Below are positions 10,701 to 22,139 of a stretch of 64,000 nucleotides of DNA, in pieces. The position numbers were made by a program, and so were the translations under genes. Source of the DNA: Ichthyophis bannanicus (Eukaryota > Chordata > Amphibia > Gymnophiona > Ichthyophiidae); the NCBI GenBank assembly GCA_033557465.1, contig CM066033.1, positions 15,687,080 through 15,751,079 of the forward strand, in the 5' to 3' direction. The notes beneath the pieces are model-generated. The model saw only the letters and a program-made list of their open reading frames with translations, was not told the origin of the DNA and did no database searches. The number at the start of each line of letters is the position of its first letter. Positions within the stretch are counted from its first letter, which is position 1.

Positions 10701-11545
10701 ATGAACCTCACTTCTAAGCCAAGGTATGTGGAGTACAATCTCCAGTCTGTATTCTTTCATGCATGTGCAGATTACTTTTTTGATTGAAGCTTTTATCACA
10801 TTCAGAATATTTAAATTGTTCCAGTCCATTATGAATTATTACATGCTTTCTTTGATCTGATTTTGATATAAAATGTTTATTACATTCAGATCTCAACTCA
10901 TTTCTCTCCAGATTGTACTCTTTCATGAATTTTTAGGCCAGTTTTATAAGTAAAGTTTTTAATACACTGAGAACATTTAGATGCCTTCTCTCCAGTATGT
11001 ATTCTTTCATGAATTCTTAGTCTAGCTTTGTTAGTAAAACCTCTTATCACATTGTGAACATTTAAATGTTTTTTCTCGGGGCAGTTTCTCCAAATGGGCT
11101 AGTTCTGTGCATACTATAACAGTCATGAACCTCACTTCTAAGCCAGGGTGTGTAGAGAATGATTTCAGTCTCTCAAATTTACTGCTAATGATCGGTTTAG
11201 TACTTGCACTGTGCCAAAAAAGCTTCCTTCTAGAGTTTGTAAGATGTAACCAGCATGGCTAATTTTTTTCTAGTATGTATTCTTTCATGCATTTTTAGAT
11301 TAGCATTTGCAGAATAATTTTTTAATTGAAGCTTTTATCAAAGAAGGACATTTAATTGGTTTCAGTCCACGATAAATTTGTTCATGTATTCTCTGATCAT
11401 ATTTTGCTATGAAACATTTATCACATTCAGAACACTTAAATCATTTCTCTCCAGAGTTTACTCTCATGACATTTTAGGCCACTTTTACAAGTAAAGCTTT
11501 TAACACTTTGAGAACATTTAAATTGCTTCTTTCCAGTGTGAATTC
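10700..11545 (-). pseudogene. Degenerate C2H2 fingers and LINE-CTD module copy 4
   Basis: Decayed fingers are readable at 10740-10926 (FKYSECDKSFNQKSNLHMHE), 10960-11085 ([12 protein letters not shown], followed by a stop) and 11280-11500. A LINE-CTD tail (11095-11270) of the type seen at 5.7, 7.3 and 9.6 kb interrupts them. These lie directly downstream of the intact finger array, so they are probably the old 3' part of the zinc-finger exon or a duplicate of it. Confidence 0.55.
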
Positions 11546-13188
11546 TTAGGCTAGCTTTAGTAGCAAACCTCGATCACATTGTGAACATTGACATGTTTTT
11601 TCTCTAGTGTGCATTCTTTCATGAATTTGTAGATTCCTTTTTCGATTGAAGCTTTTATGACAGTCAGAACATCTAAATGGTTTCTCCCCAATGTATATTC
11701 TCTCATGAATTTGTAGACTACTTTTATGTTTGAAGCTTTTAGCACATCCAAAACATTTAAATAGTTTCTTGCCAGTGTGTATTCTCATGAATTTGTAGAT
11801 CACGTTTATGTTTGAAGCTTTTATCACATTCAGAACATTTAAATCGTTTCGCTCCAGTGTGTATTTTCCCATGAATTCGTAGACTACTTTTATTAGGAAA
11901 GCTTTTCTCACATTCAGAACATTTAAATGGTTTCTCTCCAGTGTGTATTCTCTCATGACTTTGTAGATTACTTTTTTGTTTGAAGCTTTTCTCACATTCA
12001 GAACATTTAAATGGTTTCTCTCCAGTGTGCATTCTCTCATGACTTTGTAGATTACTTTTTTGTTTGAAGCTTTTCTCACATTCAGAACATTTAAATGGTT
12101 TCTCTCCAGTGTGTATTCTCTCATGAATTTGTAGTTTACATTTTTGTTTGAAGCTTTTATCACATTCAGAACATTTAAATGGTTTCTCCCCAGTGTGTAT
12201 TCTCTCGTGAACGTGTAGATTACCTTTTTTCATGAAGCATTTATCACATTCAGAACATCTAAATGGTTTCTCTCCAGTGTGGATTCTCTCATGAATTTGT
12301 AGATCACGTTTATGTTTGAAGCTTTTATCACATTCAGAACATTTAAATCGTTTCTCTCCAGTGTGTATTTTCCCATGAATTCGTAGACTACTTTTAGTAG
12401 GAAAGCTTTTCACACATTCAGAACATTTAAATGGATTCTCTCCAGTGTGTATTCTCTCATGACTTTGTAGACTAATTTTGTGTTTGAAGCCTTTATCACA
12501 TTCAGAACATTTAAATGGTTTCTCTCCAGTGTGTATTCTCTCATGAACTTTTAGATTACTTTTTTGCATGAAGCATTTATCACACGCAGAACATTTAAAT
12601 CGTTTCATTCTACTATGAATTATTTCATGGCTTCTTTGATGTGATTTTGATTTAAAACATTTTCCACACTGAGAACATTTAAAGAGTTTGTCGCTAGTGT
12701 GGTTTCTTTCAGGAGTTCTTAAGTTAACTTTTTGATTGAAATTTTTATCACGCTGCAAGAATTCAAATGGTTTCTGTGTTTTGAGAAATTTCTGATAGAT
12801 TTTAAGTTGTGACCTGTGTGTAAAATATTTTTTACTTTCTGTACCCTGGAATGGCTTGACTTGACTATGAAACAGTTTTTCTGCTGTCAGGTTTGGCTTT
12901 TCAGTGAATCTTTCTTCACATGCTGTACATTGAAATGGTTTCACATCTTCATTAAGTCTCTTACTTTGTTCAAAATTTGGACACTGATTGGAATTATTCT
13001 CTTTTTCAGTGTATGTGCTGGGTCTCTCTCTTTTTTGAGCTTTTTCTTTCCCTCTTGGCAATGTTACTCTACCGATACCTTCTTCACAGCTGAAGGATCT
13101 GTTCTGGAGGGGTCCCTCTGTTTCCATTTCTTCCTCTGTTGCCCATTAAACATTTCCATTCTCTCACTGCTATGTCTGGATCCATTAC
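11546..13188 (-). pseudogene. KRAB-ZNF terminal exon: C2H2 zinc-finger array with frameshifts
   Basis: The splice acceptor is ATTCAATAG at 13189-13197 and the exon opens NGSRHSSERMEMF in phase 1. A frameshift near 13095 (before CEEGIGRVTLPRG) moves the reading into the long frame that ends at 11757. That frame carries three decayed fingers, then eleven intact fingers of the C-x2-C-x12-H-x3-H type joined by HTGEKPF linkers, from about 12690 to 11800. A second frameshift near 11790 leads to two or three more fingers ending at 11546. Fingers 7-8 (PTKSSLRIHGK, KHKRDLQIHE) recur as fingers 13-14, showing recent block duplication inside the array. It would bind DNA in the nucleus if translated. The two shifts could be real or assembly errors. 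Confidence 0.85.
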
Positions 13189-13189
13189 C

Positions 13190-13528
13190 TATTGAATATA
13201 AGTGAAAGTAAGATCACTAATTTTATAGCTATAGAGAAGGACACAGATAAGGAACTATTCCCATAGAATTCTTCAAAGATATTTGCTGGGCTAAGGAGCC
13301 ATACAGTATAAAAGAAATGGGAGCTGGTTTTGCTTGTAGACTGGTATAAGTCAGAAATAGCACATGAAGAGAGAAGAACAGACCACTGGATTTCATCCTA
13401 CTGGTTCTGGGTGTCTCATCCTCACCTCTAGCCTCCGCCCTCAATCCCTTCACTCACATTACAGCTACTAAAGTCCGCTGAGAATTTGCGAAAGACTCTG
13501 CATCTCCCAGATGGACTAGTTATATTCA
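13190..13528. other. Intron sequence upstream of the zinc-finger exon
   Basis: No gene or clear repeat is seen between the splice acceptor and the CR1 3' end at 13529. The region just upstream of the acceptor (13198-13215) is A/T-rich and could hold the branch point. Confidence 0.5.
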
Positions 13529-15342
13529 TAGGAACATAAGAAATGTCATACTACGTCAGACCAAGATCCATCAAGCCCAGTATCCTGTTTCCAACAGTGG
13601 CCAATCCAAGTTACAGGAACCTAGCAGTTTCCCAAAAAGATATACAGAGTTCTTTTATTGTATTGCGGCAAGCAGTGCATTACCCGGGTCTGCTTTGTTA
13701 ATGGTTTATGGATCTTTCCTCCAGGAATTTGTCCAAAACTTTTTCAAACCCAGCTACACGAGCAGATTTTAGTATATCTTCCAGTAATGAATTCTAGAGT
13801 TTGATTATGTGTTAAATGAAACAATATTTCCTCTTATTAGTCTTAAACGGGTTACACCATAGCTTCATTGCATGTCCCCTAGTCTTTCTACATTTTGATG
13901 TTGTAAAGAATTGATGTTTACCTGTTCCACTCTATTCATTAATTTATAGATCTCTATCATATCTCCCCTCAGCCGACTGTTTTCTAGGTTGAAGACCCCT
14001 AAGCTTTCAAACTTCTCCTCATATTCAAGGTGTGGTCGCACCATGGAACGACAAAGAGGCATTATAATATTCTTTGTTTTATTCTCCATGCCTTGCCTTA
14101 TGATTCCTAGCATCTTAGTTGGCTTCCTGGCTGCTACTGCACACTGGGCGGAGGATTTCAATGTGCTATCCACGATGACACCTAAATCTTTTTCCCAGGT
14201 GGTGGTTCCTAATGTGAAACCTTACATCATGTAACTTTAGTTTGGCTTTTTCTTTCCTAGGTGCATAACTTTGCATGTGTCCACAATAAATTTCATCTGA
14301 CATTTGAACGTCTAGTCTTCCAATTTATCAACGTCCTCTTGAAATTTTTCACAATCCTCTTGGGTTTTAAGAACTTTGAATAATTTTGGGTCATCTAACA
14401 ATTTGAATCCCTCACTTGTTATTCCCATTTCCAGGTAATTTATAAATATGTTAAAAAGCAGCAGACGCATCACGGATCCCTGTGGTACTGCATTATTCAC
14501 CTTTCTACATTGAAAAAATTGGCCATTCAGCCTATCTTCTACTTTCTATCTTTTATCCAGTTCCTGATCCACAATAATACACTACCTCCTATCCCATGAC
14601 TTTTTAACTTCAACAAGAGTCTCTCATGAGGGACCCTTGTCAAAGAATTTCTGAAAATACAGATACACTATTGACTAGCTCATCTTTGTCTACCTGTTTA
14701 TTCACAACTTCAAAAAATATATAACAGGTTAGTACAACAAGACGTTCCTTGGCTAAAGCCATGTTGGCCTTCTCCCATTAAACCATGACTATCTACCTGT
14801 TCAGTAATTTTGTTCTTTATAATGGTTTCTACCATTTTGCCGGTAACTGACATCAGGTTCACCGGCCTGTAATTTCCCGGATCACACCTGGAACCCTTTT
14901 CAAAAATTAGCATTACATTGGCTATTCTCCAATTTTCAGGTACTACAGATTACTAATAGTAGGTCTACAGCCTCATATTTCAGTTTTTTCAACACCCTCA
15001 GATGTATACCATCCAGTCCAGGTGATTTGCTACTCTTTATCAAATAGTTGCAATATACCTACCAGATTTATCGCTATTTCTTTCAAAACCTCTGATGTAT
15101 CATCTTTAAATACAATTTCAGTCATGGGTAACTTCCCTACATCTTCTTCAGTAAAGACCGAAGCAAAGAGTTCACTCAGTTTCTCCGCTATGGCTATGTC
15201 CCCTCTTAGTGCCCCTTTTACCCCTCTATCATCTAATGGTCCACTGACTCTCTCCCAGGTTTTTTGCTATGAATGTACTTGAAAAATTCTTCACTATCAG
15301 GGTCGTTATTCATCCCCTCTTCTGACCCCGACTAATTTCCCT

Positions 15343-15890
15343 GCATTTTGTATGGGGTGGTTAGATGGGGATGGCATGAAGGCGGGCAGTGGCCCCGGAT
15401 ATACAGAGCCGATTCCAATGTCGGCCCTGTATGTCCGGGGCCAGCAGACTGTACGGGGAACTTATTCCACCTCTGAGGTAGAATAAGTTCCCCTAAATCA
15501 GCAGGGAACAGCAGGCCCGGGCACTGGAAGAAGTAGGAGGGGGTAGAGGAGATTCCCCACAGACCGAACCTGGCCTTGGGGTGCCAGATTGGGGGTTGGG
15601 CTGTGGGGAATGCAAAATCTGTTTGGGGGCCAGGGATCACAGTTCTTGAATGGATGTCATGGTGCCACGGCTCCATTCAGGAGCACTGACTGAGTTATCA
15701 GGGCAAGGCCTATATGTGCAGGCGGACTGGGATCGAGGTCCCGTCCTGCACATACAGGCCAGTACACAATTCTGATCCCACAGGGCTAGACGTGCCCCTC
15801 ATGATCAGAATCATGGCTAACTCTCTGTGTCCGATTCCGACCGGGCACACAGAGGGCCAGGACATCCAGGATGGAATCGGGCCCTATACG
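15343..15890. repeat. Chain of consecutive hairpins
   Basis: Eight inverted repeats follow one another. 15391-15442: arms of 16, one mismatch. 15455-15493: arms of 13, perfect, plus an inner ACCTC/GAGGT pair. 15552-15611: arms of 11, perfect. About 15650-15680: arms of 8. 15707-15760: arms of 16, one mismatch. 15769-15811: arms of 9. 15823-15854: arms of 8. 15854-15884: weaker. The segment sits between CR1 linker sequence and an L2-type LINE end, and has no coding capacity that I trust. Confidence 0.7.
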
Positions 15891-16696
15891 TTTTTGCTTT
15901 TACAGCTTCTTCTAAAGCTTCTTCTAAATTCTCTCTTTGCCGGCCTTATCAATTACTTGCATCTAACTTGCCAGTGCTTATGTTTGCAGTTTTCATCTTT
16001 TGCCTCCTTTTTCTATTTCCTGGACTACCCAAACAATCAGACCCCTACAGATGGCACAAAATTCTGCTGCCCGCATCATCCCCAGATCATAAATTTCTCC
16101 CTCTCCACGAGCCAACTGCACTGGCTTCCGATCGCCTCCGGGATCAAATTCAAAACAGATCTCAACATATACAAAATCCAGCATAACTTGTCCCCTAACA
16201 TTCTCAAGAGTCTTTTCAACATGAACACAAGCACAAGACTCAGACGACGTAACAGAGTGGAAACCATTCAGACCTCTAGCATCTACTCTAAAACCACCCA
16301 ATCCACATCTGCAAGAGCATTGTCACTAGCAGTACCGGCCCTCTGGAACTCCCTTCCATATGACCTGAGAGCACCACTGATGCCAAAGTCTTCAGGAAGA
16401 AACTCAAAACTTCCCTTTTCATAGAACACTACGGAGCCGTCACTTAATGCACAACTCCCCCTCCTCCCATTGACCCCTCCCCCTGACAAAATCAGCTGAC
16501 TCAAATCATGACATTTGTAAATATTGTATATACGCCTCTTTGTAAATAAGTTGCTATCAAGAACCTCCCGCATGTCCCCAACCCCACACAACTATGTAAT
16601 GTATAACTGCCATGTTTCATGTTTTTTTTATCATGTAAACCGCTTTGATTATAGGATAAGGCAGTATATAATTATAAAACCTGTTAAATAAATACA
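15890..16696 (+). mobile_element. L2-type LINE 3' end
   Basis: Plus-strand frames keep the L2-type ORF2 C-terminus: NSAARIIP, LHWLPIASGIKFKTDLNIYK and ALWNSLPYDLRAP. It ends in a tail with TGTAAACCGCTTTGAT..GGCAGTATATAA and AAATAAATA at about 16685-16696. It lies inside the CR1 copy of 13529-17565, so it is younger than that CR1. Confidence 0.75.
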
Positions 16697-18492
16697 TTTC
16701 CTGAAAGATGTTTTTTTTGCTACAACAGCCTCTTTCACCTCACCTTTAAACCATGCTGGCAGGTTTCTGGACTTCTTTTCACTTTTCTTAAAGCCTGGAA
16801 TATAGCTGGTCTGGGCTTCCAAGATAGTATTTTTAAAACAACACCCATGCTTGATGTAAAAGTTTAACCTTTACTGCTGCTCCTTTTTAGCTTTTTTTCT
16901 TGACTATTTCTCTCATTTTATCTTAGTTTCCCTTTTGAAAGTTAAAAGGCAGTACTGTGGATTTCCCTGCTGTCCTTCCTCCATTTATTAAATCAAACGC
17001 GATCACGCTATGATCACTATTGCCAAGTGTCCCCAACATCCTTATCTCTTGCACCAGATCTTGGGTTCCACTAAGGACTAGGTCCAAAATGGCTTCCCCT
17101 CTTGTCGGTTAATTAACCAGCTGCTCCAAGAGGCAGTCATTTATTTCATCTAGAAACTTTATCTCCCTAGCATGTCCTGCCATGACAGTGAACCAGTTGA
17201 TACCAGGGTAAATGAAATCACCTACAATTATTACTGCATTGTAACTTTTGTTACCTTCCCTGATTTCTTTGAGCATTTCATCATCCATCTGTTCATTCTG
17301 ACCAGGTTGGTAGTACACCCCCAATGCCATCGCCTTCCTCTTTTTACATGGAATTTTAATCAATAGTGTATTTTGTTTCCTGCAAAATTTTAATCCTGTG
17401 CGACTCAATGCCCTTTCTAAAAGAGTAGATAAACTGGGTGGAGGGGTTGCACTCTATCATTATGATATAATTTGTACCCAGTATCACAATGTCCCACTGA
17501 TTGTCCTCCTTCTATCCGATCTCTGAGATATCAATCATATCTAACCTCTCATTTTTAAGCGTCCCTCCAGTCCAGTCCCTTTTCTCTGGGTGTGCTCCCG
17601 TTCCAGCAGCTTGGAGACTGAGTACGTCATCCTTTTGATGACACTGGAGTATATATACCACTGGCATCTCCCACAAGCTCCATTATACTCATTCTCCAAG
17701 CATTTAGGGAGCAGTAAACCAGGAGATTAGGCTTACTGGAGAGACATTTAGGAAGACAAGTTTCTTTAGTTTCTTTAATTTTATCTTGGTTCTCCCTTTT
17801 AGATAGGCAGGCAGGTGTGTGAGTGGGAGTGGGAGAGGGATCCCCTCCCCCCCTTCTCCTTTGCCCTGTCTTAAACATTCCGTCAGAGCAGGAGGAGGCT
17901 TCTTTGGAGTTTGTCAGCGCCTGGCGGTTCCCGATCCCTGCTAGGGTGAGGAGCCATCTTGCAGTTTAATTGAACTGCTAGGGCTGCCTGCTATTCCGTT
18001 CCGCCGCGGTGCCGAAGCCCTCTTGGCTGCTGAGCATGCGGGCGGAGCAGCATCGCCAGGGGAGTCTGCGCTAAGAAGCCACAAGGAAAGAAACAGCTGA
18101 GCAGAGAGCCATGGGGGCAGACCGCATGGAAAAGTAGAACACACGGTCACCAGCCACATGTTAGCAACAGGGCTAGCGCGTCAGAGGCAAAGGAAAGGAA
18201 GATCAGTGTTGGAAGAGGTAGGCCTGTTGGGTTCGCGCTCGTTTTTCGCACATTTTTTTGCCCCCAGAGGCCCGATTCTTAAGGGAGTCTCAAGGGTGCT
18301 TTCGGGGCTGGTTGGCACGGAATCCCATTAATTGGGGGAGTGGGATGCTAATAGTCCTTGTTGGTCCAATGATCCATTATTTCTCGATTGTGTTAGAGGT
18401 AAAAAAAAAAGTTTGTCCAGAGACAAGGTTTGGCAGCAGACTCCCTGAGGACTGTGCATTGGCATTCTGTTGGCTCAGAGCAGTCCAGACAC

Positions 18493-20000
18493 CATGCCAA
18501 TGAAGCCGCAGTGTTTGGTGTGCATCGTCCAGTGGGGAGCAATGTCAGAGACAGGAGTGTGCAGAGGCTGTGTAATGGAAGCGGCGTCCTTGGAACAGGG
18601 TATCCAAGCAAGTATAGACTAGGAACCCCCTTGAGCCCTCTCCCAGGAGTCGGCGGGACCTGGGGTCACAATGGTTGAGTCTGGGTCACTGCCACCTTCT
18701 CTGTCAGATCATCCTGCTCTCTCTCTGCTGCAGCCCAGGCTCTCCACTTTGAAGGGAGTGGAAGGGGGAGAGAAAGACACTGGGGTGGTTTTTTCCCTGC
18801 ACAGACGATTTTGTCTGAAGCAACAGAGCGTACTAGATCAGGAGCCAGCGCAGGAGGGTGCGGCAAAAAGGGGGAATGACCACAAGGAGCCGGAAGATGC
18901 AGAGATGCCTCTGAAACAGGCTAGGCTGGTGAGTGAGGTGGCTTTACACTCCCCCTGGTCGGCGGCTCATGAGGGGGAGTCCTCGGACTGGGAAATAGGG
19001 GAGGACAAGGAGGAGCTCAAAGAGGGTGAGATTCCGGAGGACAAACAGGCCAGGATTGTTCAGGTGTTCCATCGAGAATAGTTGTCAGTGTTAATCAGTG
19101 AGTCCTTGAAGACCCTCAATATCTCCACAGGGGTCCCAGCAGAGGAGGAGGCATTGGAGGATCCATTTATTCAGGCAGTTAGGAAGTCACAAAAAGTCTT
19201 CCCAGTTCATCGAGTGGTTCGTCAGATGATCCAGGAGGAGTGGGACCTGCCGGAGTCTGGCTTAAGGGGAGTGCGGTCCATGTCGCGATTATACCCCTTG
19301 CCGAAACACGAGAGAGATTTACTTCAGTCCCTAGGGTGGACGCGGCCATGTCGGCAGTTACCAAGAAGACAACCATCCTTGTTGAGGGCAGTGCGGCCCT
19401 TAAGGATGCCCAGGACAGGAAGCTAGATACGTTATTAAACAAGTCTTTGACATCAATGCCCTGGCTCTCCAGGCATTCGTGTGCAGGGCTTGGGTGGCCA
19501 GGGCTTGCCTTCGATGGTCTCAGCAGCTCCAGCTGCCGAGTGACCTCCCTGCTTATCAGGAGTCTGGCGAAGAATATGACTTCGGTGGTGGCCGCCTATC
19601 GCTATCTAGGCTTGACTCAGCAGGCTCACCTTCAAGGGAAACCTTTTGTTTGGGAAGCAGCTGGACAAATTGCTTAAGGAGCTGGGGGAATCTAAGGGAG
19701 GTAGGATCCCAGAGGATAGACCAAAACAGAATCACATCCCCGCGCCTACACTGCCTCAGCTGCATGACTTACGTAGGTTTGGTCAGTATGCGCAACACCC
19801 TTTCAGAGGGGACGCTTTCCCGCAAAAGGACAGAATTTCCAGGGGTTTCAGGGGGCAGGAAGGGGATTTGGGGCCTCTTCCTCCACCTTGGGTCCTAGGA
19901 AGCCACAATGAAGCGAGGGGGACCCGGGCCGGGTGGTGGGGGGTGGGGCAGTTTTTCTCTGCTTGGATTGGGTCACTTCTAATCAATGGGTTCTAGAGGT
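18493..20000 (+). pseudogene. DIRS gag-like ORF, element 5 (broken)
   Basis: The likely start at 18493 (MPMKPQCLVC) gives a short Cys-rich N-terminus with a second pair (GVCRGCV). The 18671-19081 frame is acidic and ends in GEIPEDKQARIVQVFHRE followed by a TAG; the same frame resumes to EEALEDPFIQAVRKSQKVFP. A frameshift near 19350 leads to AVTKKTTILVEGSAALKDA, which matches element 4 gag. The C-terminus is Gly/Arg-rich to about 19960. Function as a particle protein is inferred from position and similarity. Confidence 0.65.
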
Positions 20001-20008
20001 GGTTTGAG

Positions 20009-20893
20009 AGGGGTATGCCCTCGAACTGGCAAGACCAATCCCCCCATCGTTTGTGCAGTCGCCTTGCACAGCCCTGTCCAAGGCCTCGGCAGTAAAGGAA
20101 ACCTTGGCGCAGCTTCTGCTCCTGGGAGTGGTCGTGCCAGTTCCCAAAAGCCAGTGCGGCTGCGATCGTGACTCCATCTATTTTGTGGTTCTGAAAAAGG
20201 AGGCGTATCTCCACATTCCCATCCGCTACTCACACCTACAGTTCCTGCAGTTTGCGGTAGCTATGGGACACTTTCAGTTTCAGGCATTACTGTTTGGACT
20301 GGTGCCTCGTACCTTTACCAAGGTGATGGTCGTGGTGGAAGCGGCTCTTCGCAAAGAAGGGATCCTGGTCCACCCGTACCTCAATGACTGGTTAATCCGC
20401 ACCAAGTCCAAGAAGGAGAGTGTAGAGGCGAACAGCCAAGGTAGTCAATCTCTTGAGGAGCCGGGGGAGGGTAATCAACTTGTCCAAGAGCAGATTGGTT
20501 CCCTCCCAGGAGATCGAGTATCTCGGGGCAAGGTTCGACACCCGCTTAGGCACCCTTACCCCTCCGTGAGGTCGAGAGACGTTAGAAACTCTCCCTGCCA
20601 TACTGCCACTATTACCAACCTCAGGGTTTCCATGCAAAAGTGAGGAACCCTGAGACAATGACTAACTCATTTGAAGTAGAGAATCGGACGGAAGGAACCC
20701 TCCTTTCTGGGAACCACAAAATAGATGGAGTACCGATCGCAGCCGCCCTGGCTTTTGGGAACTGGCACGACCGCTCCCAGGAGCAGAAGCTGCGCCAAGG
20801 TTTCCTTTACTGCCGAGGCCTTGGACAGGGCTCTGCAAGGCAACTGCACAAACGATGGGGGGATTGGTCTTGCCAGTTCGAGGGCATACTCTC
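20009..20893. repeat. Inverted repeat inside element 5 (arms 20009-20199 and 20706-20893)
   Basis: The left arm (GTATGCCCTCGAACTGGCAA ... ATTTTGTGGTTC) is the near-complement of the right arm (GAACCACAAAAT ... TTGCCAGTTCGAGGGCATAC), with a 0.5-kb spacer. It could fold into a long stem. Confidence 0.85.
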
Positions 20894-21060
20894 CCTGCCA
20901 GTTCAGAGGACGAGGAGCTTTGGCGTCTGGTGCGTCAGCTTCTAGCCATGAGGGCGCCCACTGCTTGGCATTCTCTCCAAGTTCTGGGGACCATGGCAGC
21001 AACGATCGAGCTCGTACCCTGGACGAGGGCCCACATGAGACTGCTCTAGTGATCCCTTCT
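20009..21060 (+). pseudogene. DIRS reverse transcriptase fragment, element 5, with inverted duplication
   Basis: The 20053-20643 frame has RT palm motifs (HFQFQALLFGLVPRTFTK, HPYLNDWLIRTK). The catalytic box reads YLND where active DIRS RTs have YLDD. The RT start (20009-20199) is repeated in opposite orientation at 20706-20893. RNase H-side sequence (WHSLQVLGTMAATIELVPW) then resumes on the plus strand at about 20895-21050. The copy cannot make a functional enzyme. Confidence 0.75.
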
Positions 21061-22000
21061 CCATCACTGGTTTCATCAGCATCAGCCTTTATCCATGGTG
21101 CTAGGCTAGGCACCCCCATAGTGCTATATAGTATTTTTCTCATGTGATATTTATGGGTTTCCTTTTGGGGCCCAGTCACTGACTTATCTGCTTGGTGTGT
21201 ATGCTGACATCCCAGTTCTGGGTGCACGCATTTCCACTAGGAACATGCACTATGGACTAGCTAGCAGACTGTCTGCAGCTGGTATGTGTCCTGATGGAGC
21301 GCCTTGCAGGGTGCAGTGGCTGAAGGCTTGTTGCAGGAGAATATCAGATAGTGGTGGGGTGCAGCTTAGCATATCCAGGCCTAATGTCTGTCTGCTATTG
21401 CGTTATGGATGTGTACAGAGCTGCATTGACTGCCCTGTAGGGTGTCTGTTCCCCAGCAGGACTGGGGTTGATGGTCCCCTCTACTGCCACCATTGCAGGG
21501 AGGTAGAATGTGGATCTGTTGGTGGGAGACCCTGTTTACCACCCTCAGCCCTAGAGGAGGAGGAGGAGGAGGAGGGTGGTGGTACATAATCCTCCTAGGG
21601 GTCCATAGGGGCTACACCTGACTGAGACAAACAGATATATCCAAGGTGTGTCTGCAGAAACTACCTATCTCACACATTAGCACTGCTGGGGACCTGCAGC
21701 ATGGCCTATCTCTGCTGTGGACCTGCTGCTGGGCGCCCCACCTCACCCTCAGGGTGAGTGCAGTACCTGCACAATGTGACGGTGTGTAGCTACTCTGTGC
21801 CAGTACCACACACGGTCAGTTCCCCCTACCAGGCCGAGGTGCTGTGAGGGTGCATACCCCATCTTGTGATCATCTGTAGACTGCTGATTTGCATGTGCAG
21901 TGCATCATGGGTATGGGTGGGTTAACCCTATCCTGGTGACCACAGCAGACTGTTTGTGTGGTGACTTGCAGTCCTTCTGCAGCCAGCCAGGGGTTTGCTA
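21060..22000. other. Interval without recognised gene
   Basis: Low-complexity purine run (GAGGAGGAGGAGGAGG) at 21552-21572. No supported coding region. The short frames show no motif or codon bias I recognise. Confidence 0.5.
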
Positions 22001-22004
22001 GCAG

Positions 22005-22085
22005 CTATAGAGCTGTAGCCCACTGGTTACTTCACTATCAGTGGAGCCAGAGGTCATGGGTTCAAACCCACAGTGGGGTTATTTG
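22005..22085 (+). repeat. tRNA-like block (SINE head or tRNA relic)
   Basis: GTAGCCCACTGGTTACTTCA..AGGTCATGGGTTCAAACCCA resembles a Pol III internal promoter, with a B box GGTTCAAACCC. I could not fold a full cloverleaf, so it is not called a tRNA gene. Confidence 0.45.
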
Positions 22086-22139
22086 ATAGGGCTGTCCAAA
22101 GCATTATCTATTTTTAAAGTACATTAGTGCTGCCAGCAA

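Larger units (their letters stand above)
13529..17565 (-). mobile_element. CR1 LINE, 3' two-thirds, interrupted by a later insertion
   Basis: Read right to left: endonuclease domain at 17109-17408 (ALGVYYQPGQNEQMDDE, AVIIVGDFIYPGINW), the linker (FKGEVKEAVVAKK), then after an insertion at about 15343-16696 the RT domain (GSRCDPGNYRPVNLMSVTGK, GEGQHGFSQGTSC, PQGSVMRLLLFNIFINYLE). The CR1 3' end closes it at 13529 (tail CATAAG..ATGTCATAC). Many stops and shifts are present. The copy is cut at 17565, where DIRS element 5 begins. Confidence 0.85.
17566..21060 (+). mobile_element. DIRS retrotransposon, element 5 (plus strand, rearranged, 3' part lost)
   Basis: The terminus begins near 17566 (TAAGCGTCCCTCCAGTCCAG). 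A long leader follows, then gag-like frames (18493-20000), then RT (20009-20640), an inverted copy of the RT start (20706-20893), then an RNase H fragment to 21050. No recombinase and no second terminus are seen, so the copy is truncated. Its gag closely resembles that of element 4 (DQARIIRVF versus KQARIVQVF). Confidence 0.75.

Noticed and set aside
22005..22085. A functional tRNA gene
   Set aside because: Only the B-box region is convincing; no complete cloverleaf could be drawn.
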